This document shows, in pieces, positions 17,727-25,353 of a DNA stretch of 64,000 bases (the first letter of the stretch is position 1; each line of letters opens with the position of its first letter). The notes under the pieces were generated by a model that had not been told where the DNA came from, searched no databases, and saw nothing but the letters and a program-made list of their open reading frames with translations. This DNA is from CAJQQK01 sp963696075 (GTDB lineage: Bacteria; Pseudomonadota; Alphaproteobacteria; Rhizobiales; Hyphomicrobiaceae): positions 1 through 64,000 of the forward strand of contig CAVOJD010000009.1 in NCBI GenBank assembly GCA_963696075.1, written 5' to 3'. Made by a program: the position numbers and the translations under genes.

Positions 17727-19031
17727 ATGACAAATGAAAAGCCCCGCGGGTTCTTCGGCTGGCGGGTGATGTGGGCTGCGTTCGTTCTGGCCGGGTTCGG
17801 CTGGGGCCTCGGCTTCTATGGGCCACCGATCTACCTTTATGCCGTGGCCGAGCGGACCGGCTGGCCGCTCGAGCATGTCTCGCTGGCGGTCACCGTGCAC
17901 TTCCTTTCAGGCGCAATCATCGTCCTCAATCTGCCGCGGCTTATTCGTCGCGCCGGCGTTGCGCCGGTTGTGGGGGGCGGGGCGCTCAGTGTCGCAATCG
18001 GCATTATCGGGTGGTCAGTCGCCGAGGAGCGCTGGCAGCTCTATCTCGCGGCCATGCTGACGGGTGGCGGCTGGGTGACGATGAGTGCTGCGGGCATCAA
18101 TGCGATTATCGCACGTTGGTTCGACCGGCATCGCCCGGTGGCCCTGTCGATGGCCTACAACGGGGCGGGCGTCGGCGGCGCGCTGTTGGCGCCGATCTGG
18201 GCGTTTCTCATCGGATGGTCGGATTTCACGACGGCTGCGCTGATCATTGCCAGCGTTACGGTGGTGGTGGTGTGGTTCTTGTCGGCGCGCTATTTCGCGG
18301 TTTCGCCCGAGCAGATTGGTCAGGCAATCGACGGCGATCAGGTTGGGGAGAGGCAGGTGCGCCCGGCGGGGGGCGGTCTCGATGTGTTGCCCGGGCGCCG
18401 TTTGATGGCGCATCCCGCGTTCCTTACGCTGGTTGCGGGGATGACGATCGGCATGTTTGCCCAGCTCGGGCTGGTCTCTCATCTCTATTCGCTGCTGGTG
18501 CCGAGCCTTGGGGTCAGGGGGGCGGGTTTGACGCTGGGGGCTGCGACGGCGATCGCCATCGTCGGGCGTATGGGGACGGCGTGGGCGATGTCGGGGGGCG
18601 CTGATCGGCGCAACTTCATGGCGGCGAGCTATGTTGTGCAGGCGGTTGGCAGCGCGCTGTTTGTGATGTTCGCGGATAGCGTTGTCGAGATCACGATCAT
18701 TGCAGCGCTGCTGTTCGGCCTTGGGATTGGCAACGCGACCTCGTTGCCGCCACTCATTGCGCAAAAGGAATTTGCGCCAAGTGACGTCCTGCGGGTCATT
18801 TCGCTATTGATTGCGACCAGTCAGGCGACATCGTCGCTGGCGCCGACGCTGTTCGGATGGGTGCGGGAGGTGGCGCGGGGGGCTGGCGTTGTCGCGCCAC
18901 TTGGCGTTGATCTCGAATTCACGGCGCTGTTCGGGCTGATTGCGGCGATACAACTCCTGGCGGCAGCCGCGTTCCTGATCGGGCGCGGGCTTGCCGGGCC
19001 GCGCGAGGGGAGAGGCCGCGCACAATCGTGA
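17727..19031 (+). CDS. MFS transporter (oxalate/monocarboxylate-like)
   Basis: The product has 434 residues with about 12 hydrophobic helices. It starts FFGWRVMWAAFVLAGFGWGL, the typical first helix of the oxalate:formate/monocarboxylate antiporter-like branch. The RWFDRHRPVALSMAYNGAGV segment between helices 4 and 5 is the family's signature region. A cytoplasmic loop near residues 195-225 divides the two six-helix halves. The substrate is unknown; a small carboxylate is likely. It follows rfbD by about 70 bp but is probably unrelated to rhamnose synthesis. Confidence 0.85.
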   Translation: MTNEKPRGFFGWRVMWAAFVLAGFGWGLGFYGPPIYLYAVAERTGWPLEHVSLAVTVHFLSGAIIVLNLPRLIRRAGVAPVVGGGALSVAIGIIGWSVAEERWQLYLAAMLTGGGWVTMSAAGINAIIARWFDRHRPVALSMAYNGAGVGGALLAPIWAFLIGWSDFTTAALIIASVTVVVVWFLSARYFAVSPEQIGQAIDGDQVGERQVRPAGGGLDVLPGRRLMAHPAFLTLVAGMTIGMFAQLGLVSHLYSLLVPSLGVRGAGLTLGAATAIAIVGRMGTAWAMSGGADRRNFMAASYVVQAVGSALFVMFADSVVEITIIAALLFGLGIGNATSLPPLIAQKEFAPSDVLRVISLLIATSQATSSLAPTLFGWVREVARGAGVVAPLGVDLEFTALFGLIAAIQLLAAAAFLIGRGLAGPREGRGRAQS

Positions 19032-19058
19032 CGTGAGCCGCTGTGACGTGAGCCGCTG
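19029..19058. repeat. Two tandem 15-bp copies at the MFS stop codon
   Basis: TGACGTGAGCCGCTG occurs twice head to tail (19029-19043 and 19044-19058). The first copy includes the TGA stop of the transporter gene. It is probably a small slippage duplication next to the repeat element that begins at 19073. Confidence 0.7.
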
Positions 19059-19072
19059 TGGTGGCCGGATCG

Positions 19073-19408
19073 ATTAGAGCGGTTCAGGAATAGATGGAAC
19101 CATTCTGCCGAGGTGGATTTGGTTCGAGACCGAGCCGGCTGGCGAAGTGCGTAGTGGTGCTACGGACGAGACAGACGGCGATGGTATCGGGCCAAATCCG
19201 CCCGGCCCTGCGGGTTTTAAAAGGCGCGCCGCCCACGAAGTCCGATGTTTCGGACTTCGCCAACTTTGTCTGCAAAGTCGGGAACACCCGACTTTGTGTG
19301 CGTCGGACGGCTTGACCATATCCCCGATATGCTCAGCGCCGCCCTCCTGGTGGATCGGCGCGCCTTTTAAAACAGAATTGGTTCCATCTAATCCTGAACC
19401 GCTCTAAT
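19073..19408. repeat. 336-bp palindromic intergenic element with long terminal inverted repeats and two internal hairpins
   Basis: The ends are inverted copies: ATTAGAGCGGTTCAGGA at 19073-19089 matches the complement of 19392-19408, and the similarity continues through TAGATGGAACCA to TTCTG for about 35 bases with one mismatch and one indel. Inside are two perfect hairpins: a 9-bp stem at 19236-19244/19251-19259 and a 10-bp stem at 19273-19282/19287-19296. There are also two inverted copies of TTTTAAAAGGCGCGCC-like sequence. No open frame has a recognisable product. It looks like a non-autonomous repeat (MITE-like or REP/BIME-like); no target duplication is evident. Confidence 0.75.
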
Positions 19409-19503
19409 TCCCGCTCAGATCAATCGGCTTGAAGACTTGCTGGCGCCAGCGCTTGCGTTGCCGCCAGCGGCGGTTGTTCGTTTCGCGGCGGCGAATGATC
19501 CGG

Positions 19504-20415
19504 TCACGGTCTCGTGGCGTTTCTGCGTGACACGGATGCGTCCGGCGCGCGGGTAATCGTCGGTTCACGGGTGACAGGGGCGGCTGGCTCAGCGCCGCCG
19601 GGTGGCAGTTCAATGCCAAGCGCCATGCGATTGGGCAGGGTGCCCGGGGCAGGTGTTGGCATGACGGTCGCGATCGGCGGGGCGCCGCCGGAACGAACGA
19701 TGCGGGGGGCGCGGGCGGTGGGCTGCTGGCTGGCGGAGTATGGACTGCGGGCGCCGACGATGGCGCCGCCGGCCGCGCCTGCGCCTGCGGTTGCCGCGCT
19801 CGTGATCAGGTCTGCGTCCTCAGGGGCGCAGGCGCGACCGGGATGGCGGCGGGCCAGGGCGAGAAGGGCCACGTCGGGCTGGTCAACGGGCAGTGCGGCG
19901 TTGACGGCCTTGGTGAAGGTTGCTGCGGCGTAGCGTGAGGCGGGGCCCCAGTCACCATCGACGGCGCCGTCATAGCAACCATGGCGGCGCAGTTCGCTTT
20001 GGATGGCGCGAATGGCGGGTGCGGTCGCGACCGGGGTGGCGTTGGCGACAAGGCGTCCGCCCGTGAACAACGGCGCGGAGCCGTCATAGGGTAGGGTTGG
20101 CGGGGATAGGGTCGGCGGGGACAGGGTCGGGGGGGCGCCGGCGGCTGTATCTGCCGGGTCGGCTGAGCGGGATCGTGTGCGGGGGTTCATGACGGCGGGT
20201 AACGCGCCGGCGTTCCGTTGCCCGGCGGCCGTGTCGCTCTCGGTCAAAGCGGCGGAGATGGATCGCGACGGGGATGCGGATTTTTCCCGAGTGGCGAGGG
20301 GCTGTGCGGTGCCGTCGTGGCCGGATACGTCCTCTGAGGAGAAATCGAACGGCACGAACATGGCGGCCGCCAAGATGGCGATGGCACCCGCGCCCCAAAC
20401 AACGGCCCTGGACAT
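19504..20415 (-). CDS. Membrane-anchored hypothetical protein with peptidoglycan-binding-like domain
   Basis: The product has 303 residues. One N-terminal membrane segment (VVWGAGAIAILAAAMFVPF) is followed by a low-complexity Ala/Pro/Thr-rich linker containing PPTLS-PPTLS-PPTLP, three copies of a 15-bp unit. Residues of about 135-195 (AIQSELRRHGCYDGAVDGDWG ... FTKAV) match the PG_binding_1 pattern. The C-terminus is again Pro/Ala-rich. It probably sits in the inner membrane with a periplasmic wall-binding domain. The ATG at 20415 has GGAG upstream; a GTG at 20436 is possible. No closer function can be named. Confidence 0.7.
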   Translation of the reverse strand: MSRAVVWGAGAIAILAAAMFVPFDFSSEDVSGHDGTAQPLATREKSASPSRSISAALTESDTAAGQRNAGALPAVMNPRTRSRSADPADTAAGAPPTLSPPTLSPPTLPYDGSAPLFTGGRLVANATPVATAPAIRAIQSELRRHGCYDGAVDGDWGPASRYAAATFTKAVNAALPVDQPDVALLALARRHPGRACAPEDADLITSAATAGAGAAGGAIVGARSPYSASQQPTARAPRIVRSGGAPPIATVMPTPAPGTLPNRMALGIELPPGGAEPAAPVTREPTITRAPDASVSRRNATRP

Positions 20416-21163
20416 GGCAAACTTACTCCGACGCACTACAAAACTACTCTATCAACGCCTCACCGCGCTGTTGGTTCACTGAGCCACCCGACGCGATGGT
20501 GACACCGCTGATGCAACCTGGGCACGCGACCGAAGTGACGGTCATCCGCGGCAACCATCCGTGGGCAACCATTAGCAAGAACCACTTCCGGTTGCATCTC
20601 TTCTATAGGGACGATTGTACCATTTGGTAAATAGCTTGTCTTGCCCTGGGAGCGGCCGTGGCATCGTGACGGGTGATCCCGTCTGGAAGTGGATAAAACA
20701 AGGGCTTGTGGACAACTCGGCATCTCGCTGGGTAGTGACCTTAGGGCCACAATTTTTCTCCGTTCACACTAGGCGCCTGATGAACAGTGCATTTTTCGGC
20801 TCGAATCACGATACCAACGGTCTCGAGGGGCGTAGATCGTGTCACTTGTAAGTCGATCTACGGATGTCTTTCAGCCTGGTTATCCACAAAGGCGAGATCT
20901 AGCGGCGATACTCACCAGGACAACTTCGGATGAAATGTCTGCTGCAACGTATTAGTCAACGGCGTGCTTGAACGGTTGCCGGACGGTGTTTGGGGAAATG
21001 CCACCGGAGCTCACAGCTGTATCAATCGATAGTGTTGACCACTGACATTGCACGCAAAAGGGTATGACCTCCTCACTCAAGAAAATGTCCGCTGCGAGCG
21101 GGTTTTTGACGCGAGCTGCTCAGTTCGCGCCAGGATGCCGTTCGCTCCAAAATGGAGAGGGCA
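20416..21163. other. Long intergenic region of lower GC, no gene supported
   Basis: About 750 bp with visibly lower GC than its surroundings. No open frame has a ribosome site and a recognisable domain. It contains a 9-bp inverted repeat and DnaA-box-like nonamers, listed separately. It could be the control region of the membrane protein gene that follows, or the remains of an insertion. Confidence 0.6.
20831..20888. promoter_or_regulatory. Inverted repeat plus DnaA-box-like site
   Basis: CGTAGATCG at 20831-20839 and its complement at 20854-20862 form a 9-bp inverted repeat with a 14-bp spacer. TTATCCACA, the strict DnaA-box nonamer, lies at 20880-20888. A one-mismatch box in the opposite orientation, TGTGGACAA, is at 20707-20715. 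Two sites are too few to call an origin. Confidence 0.35.
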
Positions 21164-22417
21164 ATGAGACATGCTCTGGGCGTTTTAGGCGTCCTAGCGG
21201 CTGGTGTTTTGTTAGCTGTATCAGCTGCGATGAACTGGCGTTTCGGCTATCAGCTCGGTGTCGCCGAGTTTGATAAGCTGCTTTACGCTTCTGCAAGTGC
21301 AGCAGCAGATTGTTTGAAGGCACTGGTGCCTTTTTTGATCTTTGCTGCGATCAAGAACCGAATGTGGTCCCAAGCGGCCGCTTCGACGTTGGTCTGGGTT
21401 GTCGTCACGGTTTATTCGTTGACGTCGGCACTGGGCCACGCCGCGCTTAACCGGGGAGATACCTCGGGCAAGCGTGCCACTGAGGTGCAGACCTACCAGG
21501 ATCTGAGAGCCGATCTGACGCGCGCAAAGGAACAGCTTGGCTGGGTCCCTGCGCATCGTCCGGCTGCTACAGTTCAGGGGGAACTGTCTGCCCTCGAAAC
21601 CAACCGGCGCTGGCGCTCAACCAATGGCTGTTCTAATGCCACGGTCGCACCGTCACGTCGTTTTTGCGAAAACCACGCAAAGTTGGGTGCGGAGCTCGCG
21701 TCTGCCAACGAGGCGGCGAAGCTCGAGGCTCGTATCGCCGAAACACAGGCGAGGCTAGCCAAGCTGGATGGTGTCACCCATTCGGCCGCAGATCCTCAAG
21801 CAGTTGTCCTGACGAAACTCGCCGGCGCTTTCATGCCGGGCGTGAAGGTCGAGGACGTACAAATGGCGCTGACGATATTCATCGCGCTGTTGCTTGAAGT
21901 CGGATCCGGCCTGGGGATGTACATCGCCTTCAGCCAATGGCGTCTGGGTCATGCGGTGACGCACCGTCGGGAGGTTGCTCAACCTCAGACGGTCGCCAAC
22001 GATGTCCAGCCGCTCGACGTAGAACCGATCACTGCACCGGAAGAAAATGAACCGGATGCCGTGGTTTCACTCACCAAGCCTGGAGACAGCGCGAATGACA
22101 ATGTCGCAATACCGAAGCTCGCAGCACCAACACCGGAGACGGCAAGTGATGTCGAGCAGTTCCGTGAGGACCGTATCGAAGAAGCTCAGGGTTCGACCCT
22201 GACGGCGACGGAACTTTACGAGGACTATTGTGCTTGGTGTGAAGATCAGAAGAAGGAGCCTCTAGCGCTTCCAACCTTCGGCCGTGAGTTCGGTGAACTC
22301 GGGGTTCAAAAAGTCAAAGCTAACGGACGAGTGCGCTACATTGGCGTTGCACTTAGATCTGTAACAAGCGTCGCGGAGGATAAGAAGTCGCCCGCCACGA
22401 TTGTCAAAGCCGCCTGA
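21164..22417 (+). CDS. Multi-pass membrane protein with coiled coil and C-terminal primase-type winged-helix-like domain
   Basis: The product has 417 residues and I cannot name the family. Three hydrophobic segments lie in residues 1-95 (LGVLGVLAAGVLLAVSAAM; ALVPFLIFAAI; STLVWVVVTVYSLTSALG). A charged, helical, probably coiled-coil region with two Cys spans about 100-210, and a fourth membrane segment lies near 235-260 (MALTIFIALLLEVGSGLGMY). An acidic linker leads to residues of about 345-395 (LYEDYCAWCEDQKKEPL, then FGRELGEL-like and GRVRYIGVAL), which resemble the winged helix at the C-terminus of P4-type phage/plasmid primases. GGAGAGGG at 21154-21161 supports the ATG at 21164; 21152 is an alternative. 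GC is lower than in its neighbours, which suggests transfer. A terminator follows. Confidence 0.75.
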   Translation: MRHALGVLGVLAAGVLLAVSAAMNWRFGYQLGVAEFDKLLYASASAAADCLKALVPFLIFAAIKNRMWSQAAASTLVWVVVTVYSLTSALGHAALNRGDTSGKRATEVQTYQDLRADLTRAKEQLGWVPAHRPAATVQGELSALETNRRWRSTNGCSNATVAPSRRFCENHAKLGAELASANEAAKLEARIAETQARLAKLDGVTHSAADPQAVVLTKLAGAFMPGVKVEDVQMALTIFIALLLEVGSGLGMYIAFSQWRLGHAVTHRREVAQPQTVANDVQPLDVEPITAPEENEPDAVVSLTKPGDSANDNVAIPKLAAPTPETASDVEQFREDRIEEAQGSTLTATELYEDYCAWCEDQKKEPLALPTFGREFGELGVQKVKANGRVRYIGVALRSVTSVAEDKKSPATIVKAA

Positions 22418-22440
22418 TTTAAGAAAATCAGGCACTTGCG

Positions 22441-22466
22441 AAAGGGTCGCTTCGGCGGCCCTTTTT
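22441..22466 (+). terminator. Rho-independent terminator after the membrane protein gene
   Basis: A 10-bp stem with one G-T pair, AAAGGGTCGC with GCGGCCCTTT, encloses a TTCG tetraloop and runs into TTTTT. It begins 24 bp after the stop codon. Confidence 0.88.
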
Positions 22467-22539
22467 GCGTTTGAGAGCCTGATCTGGCAGGGCACCGCGG
22501 CATACGCGGCCGGTCGGACGGGTTTTGAGGATTTGTTAA

Positions 22540-22564
22540 GGGGCCGACGTTTATCGTCGGCCCC
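22540..22564. promoter_or_regulatory. Hairpin in the leader of the Gly/Asn-rich peptide gene
   Basis: A perfect 10-bp stem, GGGGCCGACG with CGTCGGCCCC, has a 5-nt loop and ends 31 bp before the ATG at 22596. It is followed by TATTGTGTTT, a poor T-tract, so it may be a second terminator for upstream transcripts, an attenuator or a 5' stabiliser. Confidence 0.5.
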
Positions 22565-22595
22565 TATTGTGTTTCAGGGGTTGGAAGGTCAGCGA

Positions 22596-22874
22596 ATGAC
22601 GGACGACCAGAGAAACCGCCCGCACCCGCGCGATGATGTGCCGGTTGATGCGGCACGGCGGAAAAGTCTCAAGCAGATCGGTGGCCTGGCTGCGAGCGTC
22701 GCGCCGGCAATGGTCGTGCTGGTCAAGGCGCAGAATGCGAGCGCCCATCACAACGGACGTCCGGGGCGGCCGGATCAACCTGGTCATGAAGGCGGTCCGC
22801 CGTGCTGGCAGTTTGGCGGCAATGGTGGCGGGAATGGTAACGGCAACGGCAATAACCCGCATTCGGCCTGTTGA
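22596..22874 (+). CDS. Small Gly/Asn-rich exported-peptide candidate with twin-arginine-like leader
   Basis: The product has 92 residues. A charged, Asp/Arg-rich N-terminus leads to RRKSLK at 21-26 and a hydrophobic stretch (IGGLAASVAPAMVVLV, 28-43), together resembling a Tat signal. The tail is His/Gly/Pro-rich, then GGNGGGNGNGNGNN, with Cys70 and the terminal Cys92. GGAAGG lies about nine bases before the ATG, so it is a real gene rather than a chance frame. It is followed 83 bp later by an HprK-related kinase and an NTP_transf_5 gene. Similar short peptides lie beside such kinases in other alphaproteobacteria, to my recollection. It could be the substrate of that pair. No enzyme motif is present. 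Confidence 0.7.
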   Translation: MTDDQRNRPHPRDDVPVDAARRKSLKQIGGLAASVAPAMVVLVKAQNASAHHNGRPGRPDQPGHEGGPPCWQFGGNGGGNGNGNGNNPHSAC

Positions 22875-22957
22875 TCGGAAGGGGCGGCGGATGTCGCGCC
22901 AACGAGCGGTCCGCGCGCCCCGATTCGCCTTGCAACGCAAAATGAGCCTGAGATCTG

Positions 22958-24076
22958 ATGACCGGTGTCGTTGAAGCTGTCGAGGCGTTCGATGACCCGT
23001 TTCTCGAAGCGATCGTTATCGGGGGCTCGGTTTGTCTGCATCAACCGCTGACGCGGGCGGTGGCGTTGTTGCCGGGGGCAGCGCGCCGTGGCGGCGATGA
23101 TTGGTTGCCATCGCGAAGCGAGCTGATTGCGACTGGCTTGCTTGCCGACGCGCCGGCTGGGCCAGGCGATGTCGCAGCGGGGGCGTTGACTGGTGGTGCG
23201 GCGCTGGCAAGCGTCGAGACGCTCGGCTGCTATCGGGTTGGTGGTGGCGCGCTGATCGAGGTTTCATGTGATTGCGTGTGGCTTCGACCGCGGCTGGCGG
23301 CCACACTTTCACCGTTGCAGGTGCCGGCAGATGACGCGGGCGGGGGGCGCAAGGTCGGACTTGTCATCCAGGCACAAGGCGACGAGAGCGTCGCGTTCTT
23401 CGTTGATGGGGCGTGCGTTCAGCGGCGTGTTGCGCGCGGGCGCGCGCGGCGGCTGGCGCTCAACATCATTCTTGTCGAGGGGTTGAGGCATCGCGGCGTC
23501 GGGGCGATCCTGCATGGGGCCGCGGTGGCGCGTCGTGGGCGTGGGGCGGTGATCATCGGGCCAACGGGGGCTGGCAAGTCGACGCTTGCGCTGCAGCTCG
23601 CGGCACGGGGCTGGCAGCACCTTTCAGACGATCTGGTGGCGTTGGGGCCGCGGGGGGATGCCATCCACGCGTTTCCGGTGGCGGCCAGCGTGAAGTGTGG
23701 CAGCGTTGAGGTGGTGGGCCAGGATTTTCCTTGGGTGAAAGAGAGCAAGGTGCTGTCCTTCGGGCCGCGTCAGGTTCGCTATCTTGACGTTCATGCGCGT
23801 TCCGCGCCGCCTGAGGTCTCCCTCGCACCGGGCCTTGTTGTGGTGGCAGACCGTGTTGCGGGGCAGCGGGATGTGGCGGTTGAGGCGTTATCGCCGGAGG
23901 CTGCCTTTACGGCGCTGGTCGAAAGCGGCAGCGAGGCGGTCGGTGATCCGCCATCGATGGCGGCGATGGCCGAACTCGTCAACGGAACGCGGGCGGTGCG
24001 ATTGTCATTCGGCGATGTGGACCGTGCGGCTGAGTTGCTCGGCGACCTGATGGCTGAGGCGGCAGGCGATGCGTGA
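22958..24076 (+). CDS. HprK-related kinase (HPr-rel-A type)
   Basis: The product has 372 residues. The C-terminal half is the HPr kinase/phosphorylase fold: HGAAVARRGRGAVIIGPTG contains the start of the P-loop (GPTGAGKST, residues 201-209), and HLSDDLVALGP is the second conserved motif. The first 190 residues are not HPr-kinase-like; a short initial part may be a PqqD-like peptide-binding module, but I cannot show this. HprK-related kinases without a PTS partner are found beside PqqD proteins and NTP_transf_5 proteins. The downstream gene overlaps by 8 bp. The phosphorylated substrate is unknown; the small peptide upstream is a candidate. Confidence 0.8.
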   Translation: MTGVVEAVEAFDDPFLEAIVIGGSVCLHQPLTRAVALLPGAARRGGDDWLPSRSELIATGLLADAPAGPGDVAAGALTGGAALASVETLGCYRVGGGALIEVSCDCVWLRPRLAATLSPLQVPADDAGGGRKVGLVIQAQGDESVAFFVDGACVQRRVARGRARRLALNIILVEGLRHRGVGAILHGAAVARRGRGAVIIGPTGAGKSTLALQLAARGWQHLSDDLVALGPRGDAIHAFPVAASVKCGSVEVVGQDFPWVKESKVLSFGPRQVRYLDVHARSAPPEVSLAPGLVVVADRVAGQRDVAVEALSPEAAFTALVESGSEAVGDPPSMAAMAELVNGTRAVRLSFGDVDRAAELLGDLMAEAAGDA

Positions 24077-25181
24077 GGGGCAAGACAACGCGGTTGGCTG
24101 GGTGCTCGATGTTCTCGATGACACTGAGGCTCGGACGGCGCGCTGTGGTGCGGGAGACGCGATCGACTGGGAGCATGTGATTGCGTTTGCGAGTTCCCAT
24201 CTGGTGCTTGCGGCCCTGGCGGGACGCAGCGATAGGGCGCGGGTCCAACCGCCGGAAGAGGTCCGGGACTTTCTCACAGAGATCGCGGGGCAGAATTCAG
24301 CGCGCAATGCGCGCCTGCGCGCGGCGCTGATCGACATCGGGGCAGCATTGGCGGAGCTGTCTGCGCCACCGGTCGTGCTCAAGGGGGGCGCATTCCTGCT
24401 GGATGACGTTGCCGCCAGCCGGGGTGTTGCGTGGCGGTTCATGTCGGATCTCGACGTGTTGGTTGCGGCGGCCGACCTTCCGGCTGCGAGCGCATGCCTG
24501 GAGCGGCTTGGGTATCGCGCGGCAGCGGCGGATGGGGAGGCGCCAGGCGCGCATCACGCGCCGCCGATGATCTCGCCGTGCGGGACGTTTTCGGTTGAGC
24601 TGCACACACGACTTTCAGATCGCGCCGGCGCTGGACCGTTGCCGGACGCTATGCGGGCGGATGCCGTAATGGCAGGGCACGGGCTCTGGGTGCCGTCTCC
24701 CATCGACCGGCTGGCCCATATGATCGCGCATGCGCAGCTCCATAATCGCAATGCCGTGGTCCATCGTCTTGTGCTGAAGGACATATTGGATCTTCGGGTT
24801 CTTGGCGAACTTCTGCGGCAGGATGGCGGGCGCAGCACCGAGATTGACGGCGCGTTGCTGGACAACCTGTTTGATATGCCGCGCGCGCGGTGGGCGGCAG
24901 GCGGGCTGGTGGCAGCGGGGCAGGCGTTTGGCGCGGCACCGGATTATTGCCCGACGCCGGCGGAACGGTCGTGGGCCAGACGGGCGCTTGAGCGCCTGCA
25001 GCGGCCGGCCTGGCGTGATGCGCTGGCGCTGCCGGGTGATATGGCGCGGCTGGAGGCGTTTCGGTTGCTGCATGAGGGTGGCCACGCCGGGCGGCGGATT
25101 GCGTTGCTCGGTGCGCCGCGGCGGCTGGCTGAGGCTGGCGGCCGCTGGGTCTACAAGCAGCGGCAGCGGCTCTGGGCTTGA
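24069..25181 (+). CDS. Nucleotidyltransferase family protein (NTP_transf_5-like)
   Basis: The product has 370 residues. The signature is PPVVLKGGAFLL near residue 100 and FMSDLDVLV near 125, the strand-and-Asp pair of the PF14907-type nucleotidyltransferase fold, followed by VELHTRLSDR. An all-helical C-terminal half follows (IDRLAHMIAHAQLHN). Members cluster with HprK-related kinases and PqqD proteins in polysaccharide or peptide-modification loci; the reaction is not established. The start overlaps the kinase stop by 8 bp, so the two are coupled. Confidence 0.8.
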   Translation: MREGQDNAVGWVLDVLDDTEARTARCGAGDAIDWEHVIAFASSHLVLAALAGRSDRARVQPPEEVRDFLTEIAGQNSARNARLRAALIDIGAALAELSAPPVVLKGGAFLLDDVAASRGVAWRFMSDLDVLVAAADLPAASACLERLGYRAAAADGEAPGAHHAPPMISPCGTFSVELHTRLSDRAGAGPLPDAMRADAVMAGHGLWVPSPIDRLAHMIAHAQLHNRNAVVHRLVLKDILDLRVLGELLRQDGGRSTEIDGALLDNLFDMPRARWAAGGLVAAGQAFGAAPDYCPTPAERSWARRALERLQRPAWRDALALPGDMARLEAFRLLHEGGHAGRRIALLGAPRRLAEAGGRWVYKQRQRLWA

Positions 25182-25353
25182 TCGGCGATCCAGCAGCGGG
25201 CGCACGTCCCCGCAATACCCTTTCGGCCGCAGATCCGTGCATCCGGCATGCGATGATGCGCGGGGTGCGAGAGGGGGCGGGGGTGTGCTAAGCGGAAGGC
25301 TGACGACGACAATCTCAAGCCCATAAATCTCAAGCCTACAAGGAGTGGTTGGC

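Noticed and set aside
20615..20851. Open frame in the lower-GC region before the membrane protein
   Set aside because: No ribosome site, no domain, and no support beyond length.
22958..23170. PqqD domain at the N-terminus of the HprK-related kinase
   Set aside because: A PqqD partner is expected in such systems, but the segment does not show a clear PqqD pattern by eye; left as a hypothesis only.
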